A stretch of 64,000 bases of DNA from Brucella rhizosphaerae (GCF_002252475.1 NZ_NNRK01000020.1:93222-157221); one strand, 5' to 3'; positions 44,308 through 52,299 are shown, counted from the first letter of the stretch. Notes: generated by a model not told the origin, from the sequence alone. Numbers and translations are program-made.

Positions 44308-44332
44308 GGAACCCGGCCGGGCGCTCTGCGTT
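44308..44332 (+). promoter_or_regulatory. EcfG-type promoter for topoisomerase IB
   Basis: GGAAC, 17 bases, GTT. The ATG at 44334 is too close to be translated from it, so the TTG at 44376 is the likelier start. Confidence 0.75.
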
Positions 44333-44375
44333 GATGGCTGCAGGCTTTCGCTGCGCTAACGCTAAGAGGTGCCAC

Positions 44376-45455
44376 TTGCTTGACCGATTGAACGCTTCTG
44401 CTGCAGAAAAGCCCGCACCGGTGCTTGAGCGCGACCTGCACTATGTCAGCGACAGTGAGCCCGGCATTCAACGCCTGCGCTGCGGTGCGGGTTTCCGTTA
44501 TAAGGGCGTTGGCGCAGGCCGCGTCTCTGCCGGCGACATTGAGCGCATCAAGGCGCTGGCCATTCCGCCCGCCTGGCAGGATGTCTGGATCTGCGCGCAT
44601 CCCAACGGCCATATTCAGGCAACGGGCAGGGATCTGCGTGGGCGCAAACAATACCGCTATCATTCCGAATGGTCAGCAATGCAGGGCGAGACGAAGTTCT
44701 CCAGTCTGGGTGATTTCGCAACCGTGTTGAGCAGCTTGCGCCGGCAGGTCGAGGCCGATATGCGGCGGCGCTCATTGTGTCGTGAAAAAGTGACTGCGAC
44801 GATTGTCTGGCTGATGGACCGGTTGCTTGTGCGCGTCGGCAGCCCCGACTATGCGCGCTCCAACAAGAGCTTTGGCGTGACGACCCTGCGCAACCGTCAT
44901 CTAAAAAATGATGGCAACAACTTGCGGCTGATCTTCAAGGGAAAATCCGGAAAGGACTGGAACCTGAAGATTTCCGACAGACGGATCGCCACAATCATTC
45001 GCTCGTTGCAGGAACTCCCAGGTCAGCACCTGTTCCAGTATGTCTGTGATGAAGGGAAACGCCATGCGATCACCTCGCAGGATATCAATGACTATCTGCG
45101 GGATGTGACGAAGGCTGATTTCACGTCAAAGCATTTCCGGACCTGGGCAGCGACGGCCTCGGCTGTGAAGGGATTGTCAGCCTTGCCGCGTCCCGAAGGT
45201 GCGGCAGCGTCGAAACGGGTGTTGAACGCGGAAATCGACAGAATCGCGCAACGGCTTTGCAACACACGCGTCGTCTGCAGACGCTCCTATATTCATCCGT
45301 TGGTTTTTGAGCAATGGGAGCAGGATCAACTGACAGCAATGGTGCAAGCGGCCTCCCGCCTGCGTGTTGTCGCACCACTGCTTGATCAGGATGAGCGGAT
45401 CGCCTTGAAATGGCTGCGCCATGTGGGCACAACAACCCGAGCCAATGACTGTTGA
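44376..45455 (+). CDS. DNA topoisomerase IB
   Basis: A 359-residue poxvirus-like type IB topoisomerase. The N-terminal domain has IKALAIPPAWQDVWI and GRKQYRYHSEW. The catalytic domain shows LRLIFKGKSGKDWNLKI with the catalytic Lys, FTSKHFRTWAAT with the Arg, and the Tyr nucleophile in RRSYIHPLVFEQW. It relaxes supercoils by single-strand breakage. The TTG at 44376 after AAGAGGTGCCAC is chosen because the promoter rules out the ATG at 44334. It is divergent from Ku copy 2. Confidence 0.92.
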   Translation: MLDRLNASAAEKPAPVLERDLHYVSDSEPGIQRLRCGAGFRYKGVGAGRVSAGDIERIKALAIPPAWQDVWICAHPNGHIQATGRDLRGRKQYRYHSEWSAMQGETKFSSLGDFATVLSSLRRQVEADMRRRSLCREKVTATIVWLMDRLLVRVGSPDYARSNKSFGVTTLRNRHLKNDGNNLRLIFKGKSGKDWNLKISDRRIATIIRSLQELPGQHLFQYVCDEGKRHAITSQDINDYLRDVTKADFTSKHFRTWAATASAVKGLSALPRPEGAAASKRVLNAEIDRIAQRLCNTRVVCRRSYIHPLVFEQWEQDQLTAMVQAASRLRVVAPLLDQDERIALKWLRHVGTTTRANDC

Positions 45456-45604
45456 GGCGCCGTCTTCGTCAAAAAATAAGACACCGGGCGCGCGGGGCGT
45501 TGCACCGCTGCCCCGCTTCATTCAGCCGATGCTTTATGGTTTGCGCAGGACGCCATCCCCTCCTTCCAGCGTGAGAGGCGAAATGGTGCTCAGCCCGGCG
45601 AGGA

Positions 45605-45769
45605 TCAGCTTTCCGCTTTGAACCGCTTGGCCTCCTCGAGCAATTTTTCGCGGTCACGGCCAAATTTTTCGATCAGCGCTTTGGCCTGAAGCGGTGACAG
45701 ATCGGAGTTTTTCGCCAGAAACTTGATATCTTCATCCTGGGTGAGGGGATCGGTGTGGTGGGACGTCAT
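45605..45769 (-). CDS. DUF3606-family small protein, copy 1
   Basis: A 54-residue protein: MTSHHTDPLTQDEDIKFLAK, then SDLSPLQAKALIEKFGRDRE, EAKRFKAES. A helical hairpin, near identical in plan to the paralogue at 51845 (PLTDDEEVKFLAENSDISPL). Function unknown; DUF3606 proteins are often stress-linked. No EcfG motif seen upstream. Confidence 0.8.
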   Translation of the reverse strand: MTSHHTDPLTQDEDIKFLAKNSDLSPLQAKALIEKFGRDREKLLEEAKRFKAES

Positions 45770-45991
45770 GCGTTTTCCTGCTCCGGTTATAAGATCGTTA
45801 CGCCAGGCCACGACTGTCAAGGCGATCGTGCCTGGAGCTTGATTCTTTCGCAACCCTTGATAGGGTAAACCAAGCGGCTGCAAAGGCTCGTAGAAGGATA
45901 AACGCGCGCGTTGCGGATTGTTCCGTCAGGCTTTCGGGCACGCCTGCGGACTGCGGCTTGCACGCAGTTTGCCGGTGCCGACGTGCTGCGG

Positions 45992-47218
45992 CTAGAGAAA
46001 GGCGAACAGTGCTGCGTCGCGATCTTCCCCGCCACCGATCGCCTTGGCGAGAATTTCCGCAGCGATCTTGCTGAAGGTGATGCCGTTGCCACCATAGCCC
46101 ATCGCAGCATAGACATTTGGATGGCCATCGATGGCCCCGATCATCGGCGTACCCGTGGGCGTCGAGCCGAAGGCCGCCGACCATTGATAAGCGGGCTTGC
46201 GTATGTCACAGCCGATCAATGCGCTAATTTTGCCGGCAATTGTCTGGCTTTTCCCCGCGGCTTTTTGTGGGTCCTCAAACGCGTCCTCAGAGGCTTCATC
46301 CTCGCCACCGGCGATCAGTCTGCCATCGCTGGCCGTGCGAAAATAAAGATAGGGATCGGACGCCTCCCAGACCAGATAATCACGCAGCCAGGCGGGTGTG
46401 GGCTGTTGCTTGGTACCTGCGATCGCCCAGGTCGAGATGATCTGATGATTCTTATGCGCCAGCGCTTTGAGGAATTGATAGCCGGTGCAGAACACGACAG
46501 CGCCGGCGCTTATCACCGCGCCTTGCGCGGTGGCGAGAGCGATCTGATCGTTGAGACTGAGAAAATCGGTGATTTCCGTGTCGCGAATGATTTCGATACC
46601 GCCTTTCACGCAGTGCCGCAACAAACCTGCGGTCAATTGGGCGGGATTGGCGGAGGCCGACATATCGCTTTCAATCGCAGCCGTCCGCTCGATCGCAAAG
46701 CGTTGCTTCAATGTGTGGGCGTCGAGAAGTTCCGCACGAAGGCCAATCGCCTGCCGCGCTTCGACTTCTTCCTTGAGCGCGCGTGCGCCATACTCGTCAC
46801 CGGCCAGATAGAGGGCCTTTTTGCGCTGCATGCTACAATTTATATCAAGCTCTCCTGTCAGCTTGATCAAGGCATCGACACTGTCGGCCGAGCGTTGCCA
46901 GATGCGCTCGGCGGCTTTCGCTGTCAAAAGCTTCTTGAGCTTGAACAGTGGAACATCTATCTCATGCTGCAGCATCGCGGTGCTGGCCATTGTGCTGCCA
47001 AACACCGGTCGCCGACGATCGAGGATCGCGATTTTCCGTTTGCCGTCCATCAGCGCCTGGGCGATCAGCGCGCCACTGATGCCGGCACCCACCACGATGA
47101 CATCGTAATGCCGGTGCGCGGGCTTTTGTCGGGTGGTCAGGGTGATTTTCGGGGTTGTTTCCCAATAGGGCCGGGACTGCCGCAATTGTCGCTTCTGCGT
47201 TACTGCCTGTTGCGTCAA
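45992..47218 (-). CDS. FAD-dependent oxidoreductase (DAO family)
   Basis: A 408-residue protein with the FAD dinucleotide motif HYDVIVVGAGISGALIAQAL near residues 37-56, GSTMASTAMLQHEID, and the C-terminal VYAAMGYGGNGITFSKIAAE. This is the glycine/D-amino-acid oxidase-like (DAO) fold. The first codon is a TTG preceded by GAAGGAACATCAAC. The substrate is not clear, and no electron-transfer partner is adjacent. It stands between the DUF3606 gene and the broken ABC binding-protein gene. Confidence 0.82.
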   Translation of the reverse strand: MTQQAVTQKRQLRQSRPYWETTPKITLTTRQKPAHRHYDVIVVGAGISGALIAQALMDGKRKIAILDRRRPVFGSTMASTAMLQHEIDVPLFKLKKLLTAKAAERIWQRSADSVDALIKLTGELDINCSMQRKKALYLAGDEYGARALKEEVEARQAIGLRAELLDAHTLKQRFAIERTAAIESDMSASANPAQLTAGLLRHCVKGGIEIIRDTEITDFLSLNDQIALATAQGAVISAGAVVFCTGYQFLKALAHKNHQIISTWAIAGTKQQPTPAWLRDYLVWEASDPYLYFRTASDGRLIAGGEDEASEDAFEDPQKAAGKSQTIAGKISALIGCDIRKPAYQWSAAFGSTPTGTPMIGAIDGHPNVYAAMGYGGNGITFSKIAAEILAKAIGGGEDRDAALFAFL

Positions 47219-47344
47219 GTTGATGTTCCTTCGCGCGAAATTCTCGGTTTTTAAACGCGCGTCGGAGCAATTGGTTCGATCGGCTGACCCGTCGTGTCGG
47301 AATTGTCGCTTTCGCGATCAAAGCTCGATCAAAGGTGCTGCGGG

Positions 47345-47375
47345 CTGTTCCGGCAGCACAGGCTTGCCGGAACAG
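47345..47375. terminator. Hairpin between the binding-protein pseudogene and oxidoreductase
   Basis: A perfect 11-bp stem (CTGTTCCGGCA / TGCCGGAACAG) with a 9-base loop, between the stop at 47396 and the oxidoreductase start at 47218, both minus. There is no clear T run, so this may be an attenuating or Rho-linked structure. Confidence 0.5.
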
Positions 47376-47395
47376 ATGATGCTGGTTTAACCCTG

Positions 47396-48231
47396 TTACG
47401 TCTTGGCCGCTTGCGCAAATCGCGGGTCAAAGGTCTGCTCGAAGCTGATCTTTGAATCGGCGAGTTCGGGATCAAGCGCCTTGAGCATGTTCATCATGCT
47501 GTCAAAACCATCGGCTGCGATGATGCCTTTTTCGGAATACATGGCGCGCGATTTCTCAAATCCGGTCTTATAGAGGGCGCGGTCACCCAGCAGGTATTCC
47601 TCCGGCACGGCGTCGGCCACATCATCAGCGGATGCCTGGTGGATCCAGTTCAGCGATTTGACAAAGGCATTGACCACGCGCTGGGTGGTGACGGGGTTGG
47701 CGTCGATGAAGCTTTGCTGGACATAGGTGATGGCGGCGGCGGGGTGTGCCACCGAACAAGGCGCGGGTTCCCGCTTCCGTGCGGGTATCGAGAAGGATGG
47801 TGATATCACCGTCGACCTCCAGACGGGTAATGACTGGATCGAGGTGCACAAGGGCAGCGATTTCACCCTTTTTGACGGCTGCTACAGCGCTGGCGCCGCC
47901 GCCAACACCGATAATGGATGCATCATCCGCTGAGAGGCCGTTCTTGATCAATGCATATTGCAGGAACAGCGAGGTTGACGACCCCGGTGCCGTCACCCCG
48001 ACATTCTGGCCTTTGAGGTCGGCAATGGTTTTGATCTCGCCTGCGAGGTCCTTGCGCACCGCGATGCAGATCCCGGGAAACTGACCAAGTTCGCAGATCG
48101 CCTTGATATCCTGACCGCGATTTTGCATGCGGATGGTGTGTTCATAGGCCCCGCTGACCACGTCGACCGAGCCGACCAAAGCCTGCAGTGATTTTGCACC
48201 GCCGCCAAAATCATTGACGGTGACCGAGCGC
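47396..48231 (-). pseudogene. ABC transporter substrate-binding protein (nitrate/sulfonate/taurine type), broken
   Basis: Two overlapping minus frames make one protein. The upstream part reads NDFGGGAKSLQALVGSVDVV, then LGQFPGICIAVRKDLAG and GVTAPGSSTSLFLQYALIKN; it shifts frame near 47750 (RALFGG to HPAAAITYVQQSFIDANPVT) and ends PRFAQAAKT. This is the SsuA/TauA/NrtA-like fold. The signal peptide and first strands are missing, because the IS6-type element starts at 48232. So the gene is doubly inactivated. Confidence 0.82.
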
Positions 48232-49033
48232 GGCATCGTAACCTTAAGTTTCCGTAAGTTTGTGCGATTATAGAATTGGTTATGACCGACAGCCGCGCCT
48301 CGCTTTATCACCGCCATCGTTTTCCGGCCGAGATTATTGCTGAAGCGGTTTGGCTGTATTTCCGTTTTCCACTGAGCTTTCGCATGGTTGAAGACATGCT
48401 AGCTTACCGCGGCATTATTGTTACCCATAAGACGGTGCGGGAATAGGCGGAGAAGTTTGGTCGGGACTATGCCAATCAGATCCGTTGCCGCACGCCGCGC
48501 CTTGGCGGTAAATGGCACCTTGATGAGGTTTCATTACCATCAAAGGTGAGCGGCATATTTTGTGGCGGGCTGTCGATCAGGACGGCTTTGTCCTTGATAT
48601 TTTGGTACAGAAACGCCGTGATACCCAGGCTGCCAAGCGTTTCATGCGTAAATTACTAAGCAAGTCAGGGTGTTTCTCCCCGTGTCATGGTCACAGACAA
48701 GCTTGGCTCTTATGGTGCCGCCAAGCGGGAGATTGGTCTCACTCAATGTGATCACCGTCAGCATAAGAGTTTGAACAATCGGGCAGAGAATTCCCACCAG
48801 CCTATACGGCGACGCGAGCGGATGATGAAGCGGTTCAAATCAGCGCGCCATTTGCAAAAGTTTGCGTCCATACACGATCCAATTTACAATCTTCATCACT
48901 TTCCCCGCTCCAACCACCGCTTTCTCCGCCAGTCTGCCATGCAGACCTGGCGTGAAATAGCATGCTTGAAATCCCCATGATATCAGTATCATAGATACAG
49001 CTGTGTTCGCGCATAGGTTAAAGTTACATTGCC
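48232..49033. mobile_element. IS6-type insertion sequence, ~800 bp, inactive
   Basis: The ends GGCATCGTAACCTTAA (48232 on) and the complement of GGCAATGTAACTTTAA (ending 49033) are matching terminal inverted repeats. The ~800-bp length and transposase content fit IS6. No 8-bp target duplication flanks it (CCGAGCGC on the left, TACTCGGG on the right), as expected after IS6-mediated deletion or cointegration. The right 98 bases recur at 13353. Confidence 0.85.
48282..48980 (+). pseudogene. IS6-family transposase, decayed
   Basis: The frame begins MTDSRASLYHRHRFPAEIIA and reads FPLSFRMVEDMLAYRGIIVT before an in-frame TAG at about 48446 (for Trp). Frameshifts follow near 48535 and 48680. Fragments include ILWRAVDQDGFVLDILVQKR with the catalytic Asp region, and NRAENSHQPIRRRERMMKRF with the catalytic Glu. 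Not functional. Confidence 0.88.
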
Positions 49034-49093
49034 TACTCGGGTATTGGCTTGGATAACATCGTCTTAGCCTTTTCAATCCGCAACTGAGTTAAG

Positions 49094-49119
49094 AAAGGGC
49101 AGCACACGACTGCCCCTTT
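49094..49119 (-). terminator. Terminator after the truncated DUF892 gene
   Basis: Stem GGGCAG / CTGCCC with a 7-base loop and flanking AAA/TTT pairs, 14 bases beyond the stop at 49133; on the minus strand T-rich sequence follows. Confidence 0.6.
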
Positions 49120-49132
49120 CATTCAGGAGTTC

Positions 49133-49318
49133 TTATGACTCTGCCGGCCGACCTTGCTGCAGACGTTCCACATGTCCTTCGGTCTGTTCCCGGTGTTTTT
49201 CGAACGCGCTCTTCAGCTTCTCATCATTGGCCGCGCGGGACATCTTGGGAAGAGTTTTCAGGATTTTGCGCTCCGCATAATAAATGTCCTCGAGATTGCG
49301 TTGTTTGGTGCTGGCCAT
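49133..49318 (-). pseudogene. DUF892/YciF-like gene, internally deleted and truncated
   Basis: A 61-residue frame MASTKQRNLEDIYYAERKIL, then RAANDEKLKSAFEKHREQTE, GHVERLQQGRPAES. Against the intact copy at 34127 it lacks eight residues (the LFYDTLK segment between RNL and DIYY, a 24-base in-frame deletion) and everything after ERLQQ. Helices 3 and 4 with half the metal ligands are gone. Confidence 0.75.
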
Positions 49319-49433
49319 TGCAGGCCTCCTATAGTTCCGAAACTGTCAATGTCGTTCGGCTGAAAATCCCGACGACGGAACACCTAACCCGCCAGCGACC
49401 GTTTTGTTTCGCCCATTGGGCAAAATCAAAACG

Positions 49434-49574
49434 TCAGGGCTGCGTGGGAGAGCCGGCCGTTTGGGTGGGGCTCTCCGGCGAAACGTCCCCCTTGTCGGAA
49501 GTGATGAACAGGCTGCCCAACCCCTGCAGCGCCACGGCGAACATCACGACGGCAAGCCATTTCAAAGTGGTCAT
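49434..49574 (-). CDS. 46-aa membrane micro-protein
   Basis: Reads MTTLKWLAVVMFAVALQGLG, SLFITSDKGDVSPESPTQTA, then GSPTQP: one N-terminal helix (signal anchor or uncleaved signal) and a short polar tail. It begins 12 bases after the DUF3008 gene stop, so it is probably in the same operon. Confidence 0.55.
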   Translation of the reverse strand: MTTLKWLAVVMFAVALQGLGSLFITSDKGDVSPESPTQTAGSPTQP

Positions 49575-49586
49575 CGTTACGTCCCG

Positions 49587-49775
49587 TCAGGATTTCGACT
49601 TGTGCTCGGGCTTGCCCTTCTGCTTGGTGGAGGCCATCTTCTCGAGTTCCTTTTCGCTCATGGATTTGGCCATTTCCTTGGACGCCCCACGCAGTTCGCT
49701 TTTCGATTTGTCTCCGCGCTTCGCGGCCAAAGCCGCGCCGGCAGCCTGTTGCTGTGCTTTGGATTTTGCAGGCAT
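49587..49775 (-). CDS. DUF3008-family small protein
   Basis: A 62-residue basic protein: MPAKSKAQQQAAGAALAAKR, GDKSKSELRGASKEMAKSMS, EKELEKMASTKQKGKPEHKS. The ATG at 49775 follows CCAGGAGGTGAAG; an in-frame GTG two codons earlier lies inside this ribosome site. DUF3008 proteins are small helical unknowns common in Rhizobiales. A start-less paralogue is at 14597. Confidence 0.85.
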   Translation of the reverse strand: MPAKSKAQQQAAGAALAAKRGDKSKSELRGASKEMAKSMSEKELEKMASTKQKGKPEHKSKS

Positions 49776-49793
49776 CTTCACCTCCTGGGATGG

Positions 49794-50063
49794 TCAGTTC
49801 TGTTCGGTACCACGGCTTTCCCGCCGCAGTTCACGCGCGCTGGGGTTGGCCAGATCATTCGGGCGCTTGCTGTTGGGGCTGTCGAAATCGAAGTCCTGTT
49901 GCGGGTTGTCCGGCTGTGGCGGGCGCGGGTTGCCCGGCGCGTTCGGCTGCTCATGCGTCGGCCGTGCCTGATGATCGCGCGGTTCGTGCTGGGATGGTTC
50001 GCCCGCCCCGACGCGATCCCTGTCGAAAAAGGGCAGTTTGATCCTTGCGGCATCGTAGAACAT
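49794..50063 (-). CDS. Hypothetical disordered protein, 89 aa
   Basis: An 89-residue product MFYDAARIKLPFFDRDRVGA, then a Pro/His/Asn/Gln-rich stretch (HEQPNAPGNPRPPQPDNPQQ) and a charged end (ARELRRESRGTEQN). No domain is seen. It is 18 bases upstream of the DUF3008 gene, and its EcfG-type promoter probably drives the three-gene run. Confidence 0.6.
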   Translation of the reverse strand: MFYDAARIKLPFFDRDRVGAGEPSQHEPRDHQARPTHEQPNAPGNPRPPQPDNPQQDFDFDSPNSKRPNDLANPSARELRRESRGTEQN

Positions 50064-50109
50064 GATGATTCCTCCAGTTGGGTGCCATGACGGCTGAAAC
50101 GTGCTTCCG

Positions 50110-50134
50110 AACCGGCTTGCGAGCGGTTTGTTCC
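50110..50134 (-). promoter_or_regulatory. EcfG-type promoter for the 50063-49434 run
   Basis: Minus-strand GGAAC, 17 bases, GTT, ending 46 bases before the ATG at 50063. Confidence 0.8.
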
Positions 50135-50176
50135 CTCAAGGCAACGAAACCAGCCGATGTCGCGGACAGGGTAAAA

Positions 50177-50201
50177 GGAACATGGGCAGCCTTCGGCAGT
50201 T
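50177..50201 (+). promoter_or_regulatory. EcfG-type promoter for the DUF3175 gene
   Basis: GGAAC, 17 bases, GTT, ending 29 bases before the ATG at 50231; divergent from the promoter at 50110-50134. Confidence 0.82.
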
Positions 50202-50230
50202 ATCGAAGCTCGCAAGAGAGGAATTTTGAT

Positions 50231-50518
50231 ATGGCCCCGACAAAGAAGTGGTCAGCCGAAGTGACCGAGCAAAGCGATGCGCTGGACCTCGAGCCGCAAG
50301 TGTTCGAGCAGGACGATCCGAAGAAAATTGCCGCTTCCCTGAAACGCTCAGCCGACAAGAGCCACAAACGCAAGGCAGAGCCGTTCCGTTCGGCCATGTC
50401 CATGCTGACCTTCTATATCAACCGCGCCGGCAAGAATTTGCCGGAGAAGCGCAAGCAGGTACTGGAAGCAGCCAAGGATGAACTGCGCAAGGCTTATGGC
50501 AGGCCGGATCACGCTTGA
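50231..50518 (+). CDS. DUF3175-family protein
   Basis: A 95-residue protein: MAPTKKWSAEVTEQSDALDL, EQDDPKKIAASLKRSADKSH, FRSAMSMLTFYINRAGKNLP and RKQVLEAAKDELRKAYGR. This agrees with the DUF3175 pattern I know (the AMSMLTFYINRAGKNL segment is diagnostic). The ATG follows AGAGAGGAATTTTGAT. Function unknown; typically stress-regulated in rhizobia-like bacteria. Confidence 0.85.
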   Translation: MAPTKKWSAEVTEQSDALDLEPQVFEQDDPKKIAASLKRSADKSHKRKAEPFRSAMSMLTFYINRAGKNLPEKRKQVLEAAKDELRKAYGRPDHA

Positions 50519-50541
50519 CACCCGCTGAAGGGAGAAATCGA

Positions 50542-50805
50542 ATGAAAATCCATATCGAAGAATGGGGAGCGGCGTTGCCGTTCGTCCTGCTCGCAGACTC
50601 CGAGCTGCCCTCCGACCCACCGGAAATACCCGAAAAGGAGCCGGAAGGTATTCCCGTCCAGCCGCCTGAAACCATTCCGCAACCGGACAAGGGGCCATTC
50701 AGCCCCGACGAACCGGAACAGATACCGCCGCTTCCCATACCCGAACATCCTTCGCCCGGCCCGGCAAGTCCGGACCAGCCGACAATGCAGCAAGCAGTGG
50801 GGTGA
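50542..50805 (+). CDS. Proline-rich protein, second copy type
   Basis: An 87-residue acidic, Pro/Glu-rich protein: MKIHIEEWGAALPFVLLADS, then LPSDPPEIPEKEPEGIPVQP and PDEPEQIPPLPIPEHPSPGP. It shares its composition and the 'PEIPxxPP' style with the repeat protein at 27051, but without exact repeats. The ATG follows GAAGGGAGAAATCGA, 23 bases after the DUF3175 stop, so it is in the same operon. Confidence 0.65.
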   Translation: MKIHIEEWGAALPFVLLADSELPSDPPEIPEKEPEGIPVQPPETIPQPDKGPFSPDEPEQIPPLPIPEHPSPGPASPDQPTMQQAVG

Positions 50806-50830
50806 AGGAACGGCCGTTCAGTTGGGCACG

Positions 50831-51043
50831 TCATCCGTCGTCGCCCTTTCGTTCCGCATGCTGAGGCTCACTCTGCGCATCGGAAAGGTTCTTGCGGTCG
50901 GGATCGGACAGCCTGTGCCCAGCAGCGTCGCGCTTTTTTGCCGGGTTATCAACGGCAGGTTCATAGCCGTGAGGCCTGTTTTCCGGCGGGCCTTCCCATT
51001 TCGGTTTCTGGTCCGTGGTGCCGACTTTCGGGTCGTGTTTCAT
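50831..51043 (-). CDS. Hypothetical hydrophilic protein, 70 aa
   Basis: Starts at the ATG at 51043 (MKHDPKVGTTDQKPKWEGPP), preceded by TTGAGGCTCTC. Very hydrophilic and probably disordered (KKRDAAGHRLSDPDRKNLSD). The minus-strand GAAAC-N17-GTT about 30 bases upstream resembles the EcfG motif with one mismatch. Not recognised. Confidence 0.5.
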   Translation of the reverse strand: MKHDPKVGTTDQKPKWEGPPENRPHGYEPAVDNPAKKRDAAGHRLSDPDRKNLSDAQSEPQHAERKGDDG

Positions 51044-51159
51044 GAGAGCCTCAATTCGTTGGAACTGGTGGCCCAACTTTTCAAACCGTGGATTGTTTCG
51101 TTGGACGAAACGGGAAGGGCGACCGAAAAACCAACCAGATTGCCGCAACAAGGTTTTGC

Positions 51160-51184
51160 GGAACAATTGGTCTGCCTCGTGGTT
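51160..51184 (+). promoter_or_regulatory. EcfG-type promoter for the gene at 51202
   Basis: GGAAC, 17 bases, GTT, ending 17 bases before the ATG at 51202. That leaves a leader of only about ten bases that still contains the ribosome site GGGAGG, so it may be the second of two promoters. Confidence 0.65.
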
Positions 51185-51201
51185 GGAACAGGGAGGCTAA
51201 A

Positions 51202-51549
51202 ATGATGAAAGCAGTTTCACCGGATAAAAGCATTGGCGCTCGTGCAAGGGGCGCAATCCAACGGGGTGAGACCGGCGACAAGGTTCCCGGTTTTGATCCT
51301 GCGGCAGCGCCGATGGAGACGGATGCGGAGGCAGGTGGCAATTCCCAGCCTACCCGTGTCAACACTGTGGCGACTGAGGACAGCAACGCTTCCAGCCATG
51401 CTTCCGGCTTGCGTGCGTGGGCATCCGAGAAAAAGGCGCTACCCGCCAGAGGAAAAGCAAAGATGCGGGAAGGCCCGGCCTATCTCGTCTGGTGGTTCAT
51501 CATCGCAATGGTCGTCATTGGTTATTTCGCAATTTCATGGGTATGGTGA
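51202..51549 (+). CDS. Tail-anchored membrane protein, 115 aa
   Basis: The ATG at 51202 (another at 51205) follows AGGGAGGCTAAA. A long polar N-terminal part (residues 1-90) is followed by a single C-terminal membrane helix (YLVWWFIIAMVVIGYFAISW) at the very end. Its stop TGA overlaps the next start (TGATG). Function unknown; probably forms an envelope complex with the next gene product. Confidence 0.65.
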   Translation: MMKAVSPDKSIGARARGAIQRGETGDKVPGFDPAAAPMETDAEAGGNSQPTRVNTVATEDSNASSHASGLRAWASEKKALPARGKAKMREGPAYLVWWFIIAMVVIGYFAISWVW

Positions 51550-51836
51550 TGAATATGCAATCGAAACCTGAGCGGGACAGACGGGACCAGTCTTCGTCGC
51601 GAACACTCGGATATTTTTCGCGCTTCGCTTTGGCCACGCTGGCGGTTCTGCTGCTTCTCTTCCTTGGGTGGAGCCTGACTGGCGGTGGGTCCGTATCGGA
51701 AAAACAGGGCATACAGACACTGCCCGCGACGGGTTCGGTCGATCAGCCCGCAATCCAGCAGCCGGGTGAAAACGAACGGCCACAAACCGGTACGGGCGGG
51801 GACCAGCCGAGCAACCCGCCAGAAGATCAGAAATGA
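51549..51836 (+). CDS. Single-pass membrane protein, 95 aa
   Basis: Starts with an ATG sharing one base with the previous stop, so translation is coupled. N-terminal basic (MNMQSKPERDRRDQSSSRTL), one membrane helix (FALATLAVLLLLFLGWSLTG), then a polar Pro/Gln/Gly-rich tail. Unknown function. Confidence 0.65.
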   Translation: MNMQSKPERDRRDQSSSRTLGYFSRFALATLAVLLLLFLGWSLTGGGSVSEKQGIQTLPATGSVDQPAIQQPGENERPQTGTGGDQPSNPPEDQK

Positions 51837-51844
51837 GGTTGACC

Positions 51845-52009
51845 ATGAACGAGAAAACCACCACCCCGCTGACGGACGATGAAGAAGTAAAGTTTCTCGC
51901 CGAGAACTCCGATATTTCGCCGCTTCAGGCCCGCCAGTTGATTGAGTGTTTTGGCAGAGACCGGCAAAAACTGCTGGAAGAAGCGAAGAAATTCAAAGCG
52001 GAAGGATAA
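51845..52009 (+). CDS. DUF3606-family small protein, copy 2
   Basis: A 54-residue protein: MNEKTTTPLTDDEEVKFLAE, NSDISPLQARQLIECFGRDR, QKLLEEAKKFKAEG. A paralogue of 45605-45769. It starts eight bases after the previous stop and is in the same operon, behind the promoter at 51160. Confidence 0.85.
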   Translation: MNEKTTTPLTDDEEVKFLAENSDISPLQARQLIECFGRDRQKLLEEAKKFKAEG

Positions 52010-52012
52010 AAC

Positions 52013-52268
52013 ATGGCTCAGATCACACGGGACCACGACAAAATCCGCCGGTGGGGCGGAAGACCGCAACGGACGTCCGGCAGTGGTGGATACGGGTAAT
52101 GACGTCGGTATATTGCGCATCGACTTCGCGGAGAAAGACGAGAATCTGGAAGAGATCAACTGGGATGATTTCTTCGCCATCTTCGATGATCGTAATCTGG
52201 CTTTCCTCTATGAAGACGCGGGCGACAGCCGCTTCAACAAGTTTGTTGATGCGGACAAGAATGCCTAA
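52013..52268 (+). pseudogene. Small conserved protein gene with a 1-base frameshift in a G run
   Basis: From the ATG at 52013 it reads MAQITRDHDKIRRW and then leaves its frame at GGGG (52053-52056). Removing one G gives RRWAEDRNGRPAVVDTGNDV, then ILRIDFAEKDENLEEINWDD and FFAIFDDRNLAFLYED, ending 52268. Such proteins (IRRWAEARNGRP..) are known small unknowns of this group. Either the gene is newly broken, or the sequence has a homopolymer error; it follows the DUF3606 gene by three bases. Confidence 0.75.
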
Positions 52269-52299
52269 GGGAGCGTGTCGTTGGGCGAGGGCTGACGCA

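Noticed and set aside
43515..44375. Long plus-strand frame upstream of topoisomerase IB, antisense to Ku copy 2
   Set aside because: It reads as the shadow of Ku on the opposite strand and has no Shine-Dalgarno. The EcfG-type promoter and TTG start fix the real gene at 44376.
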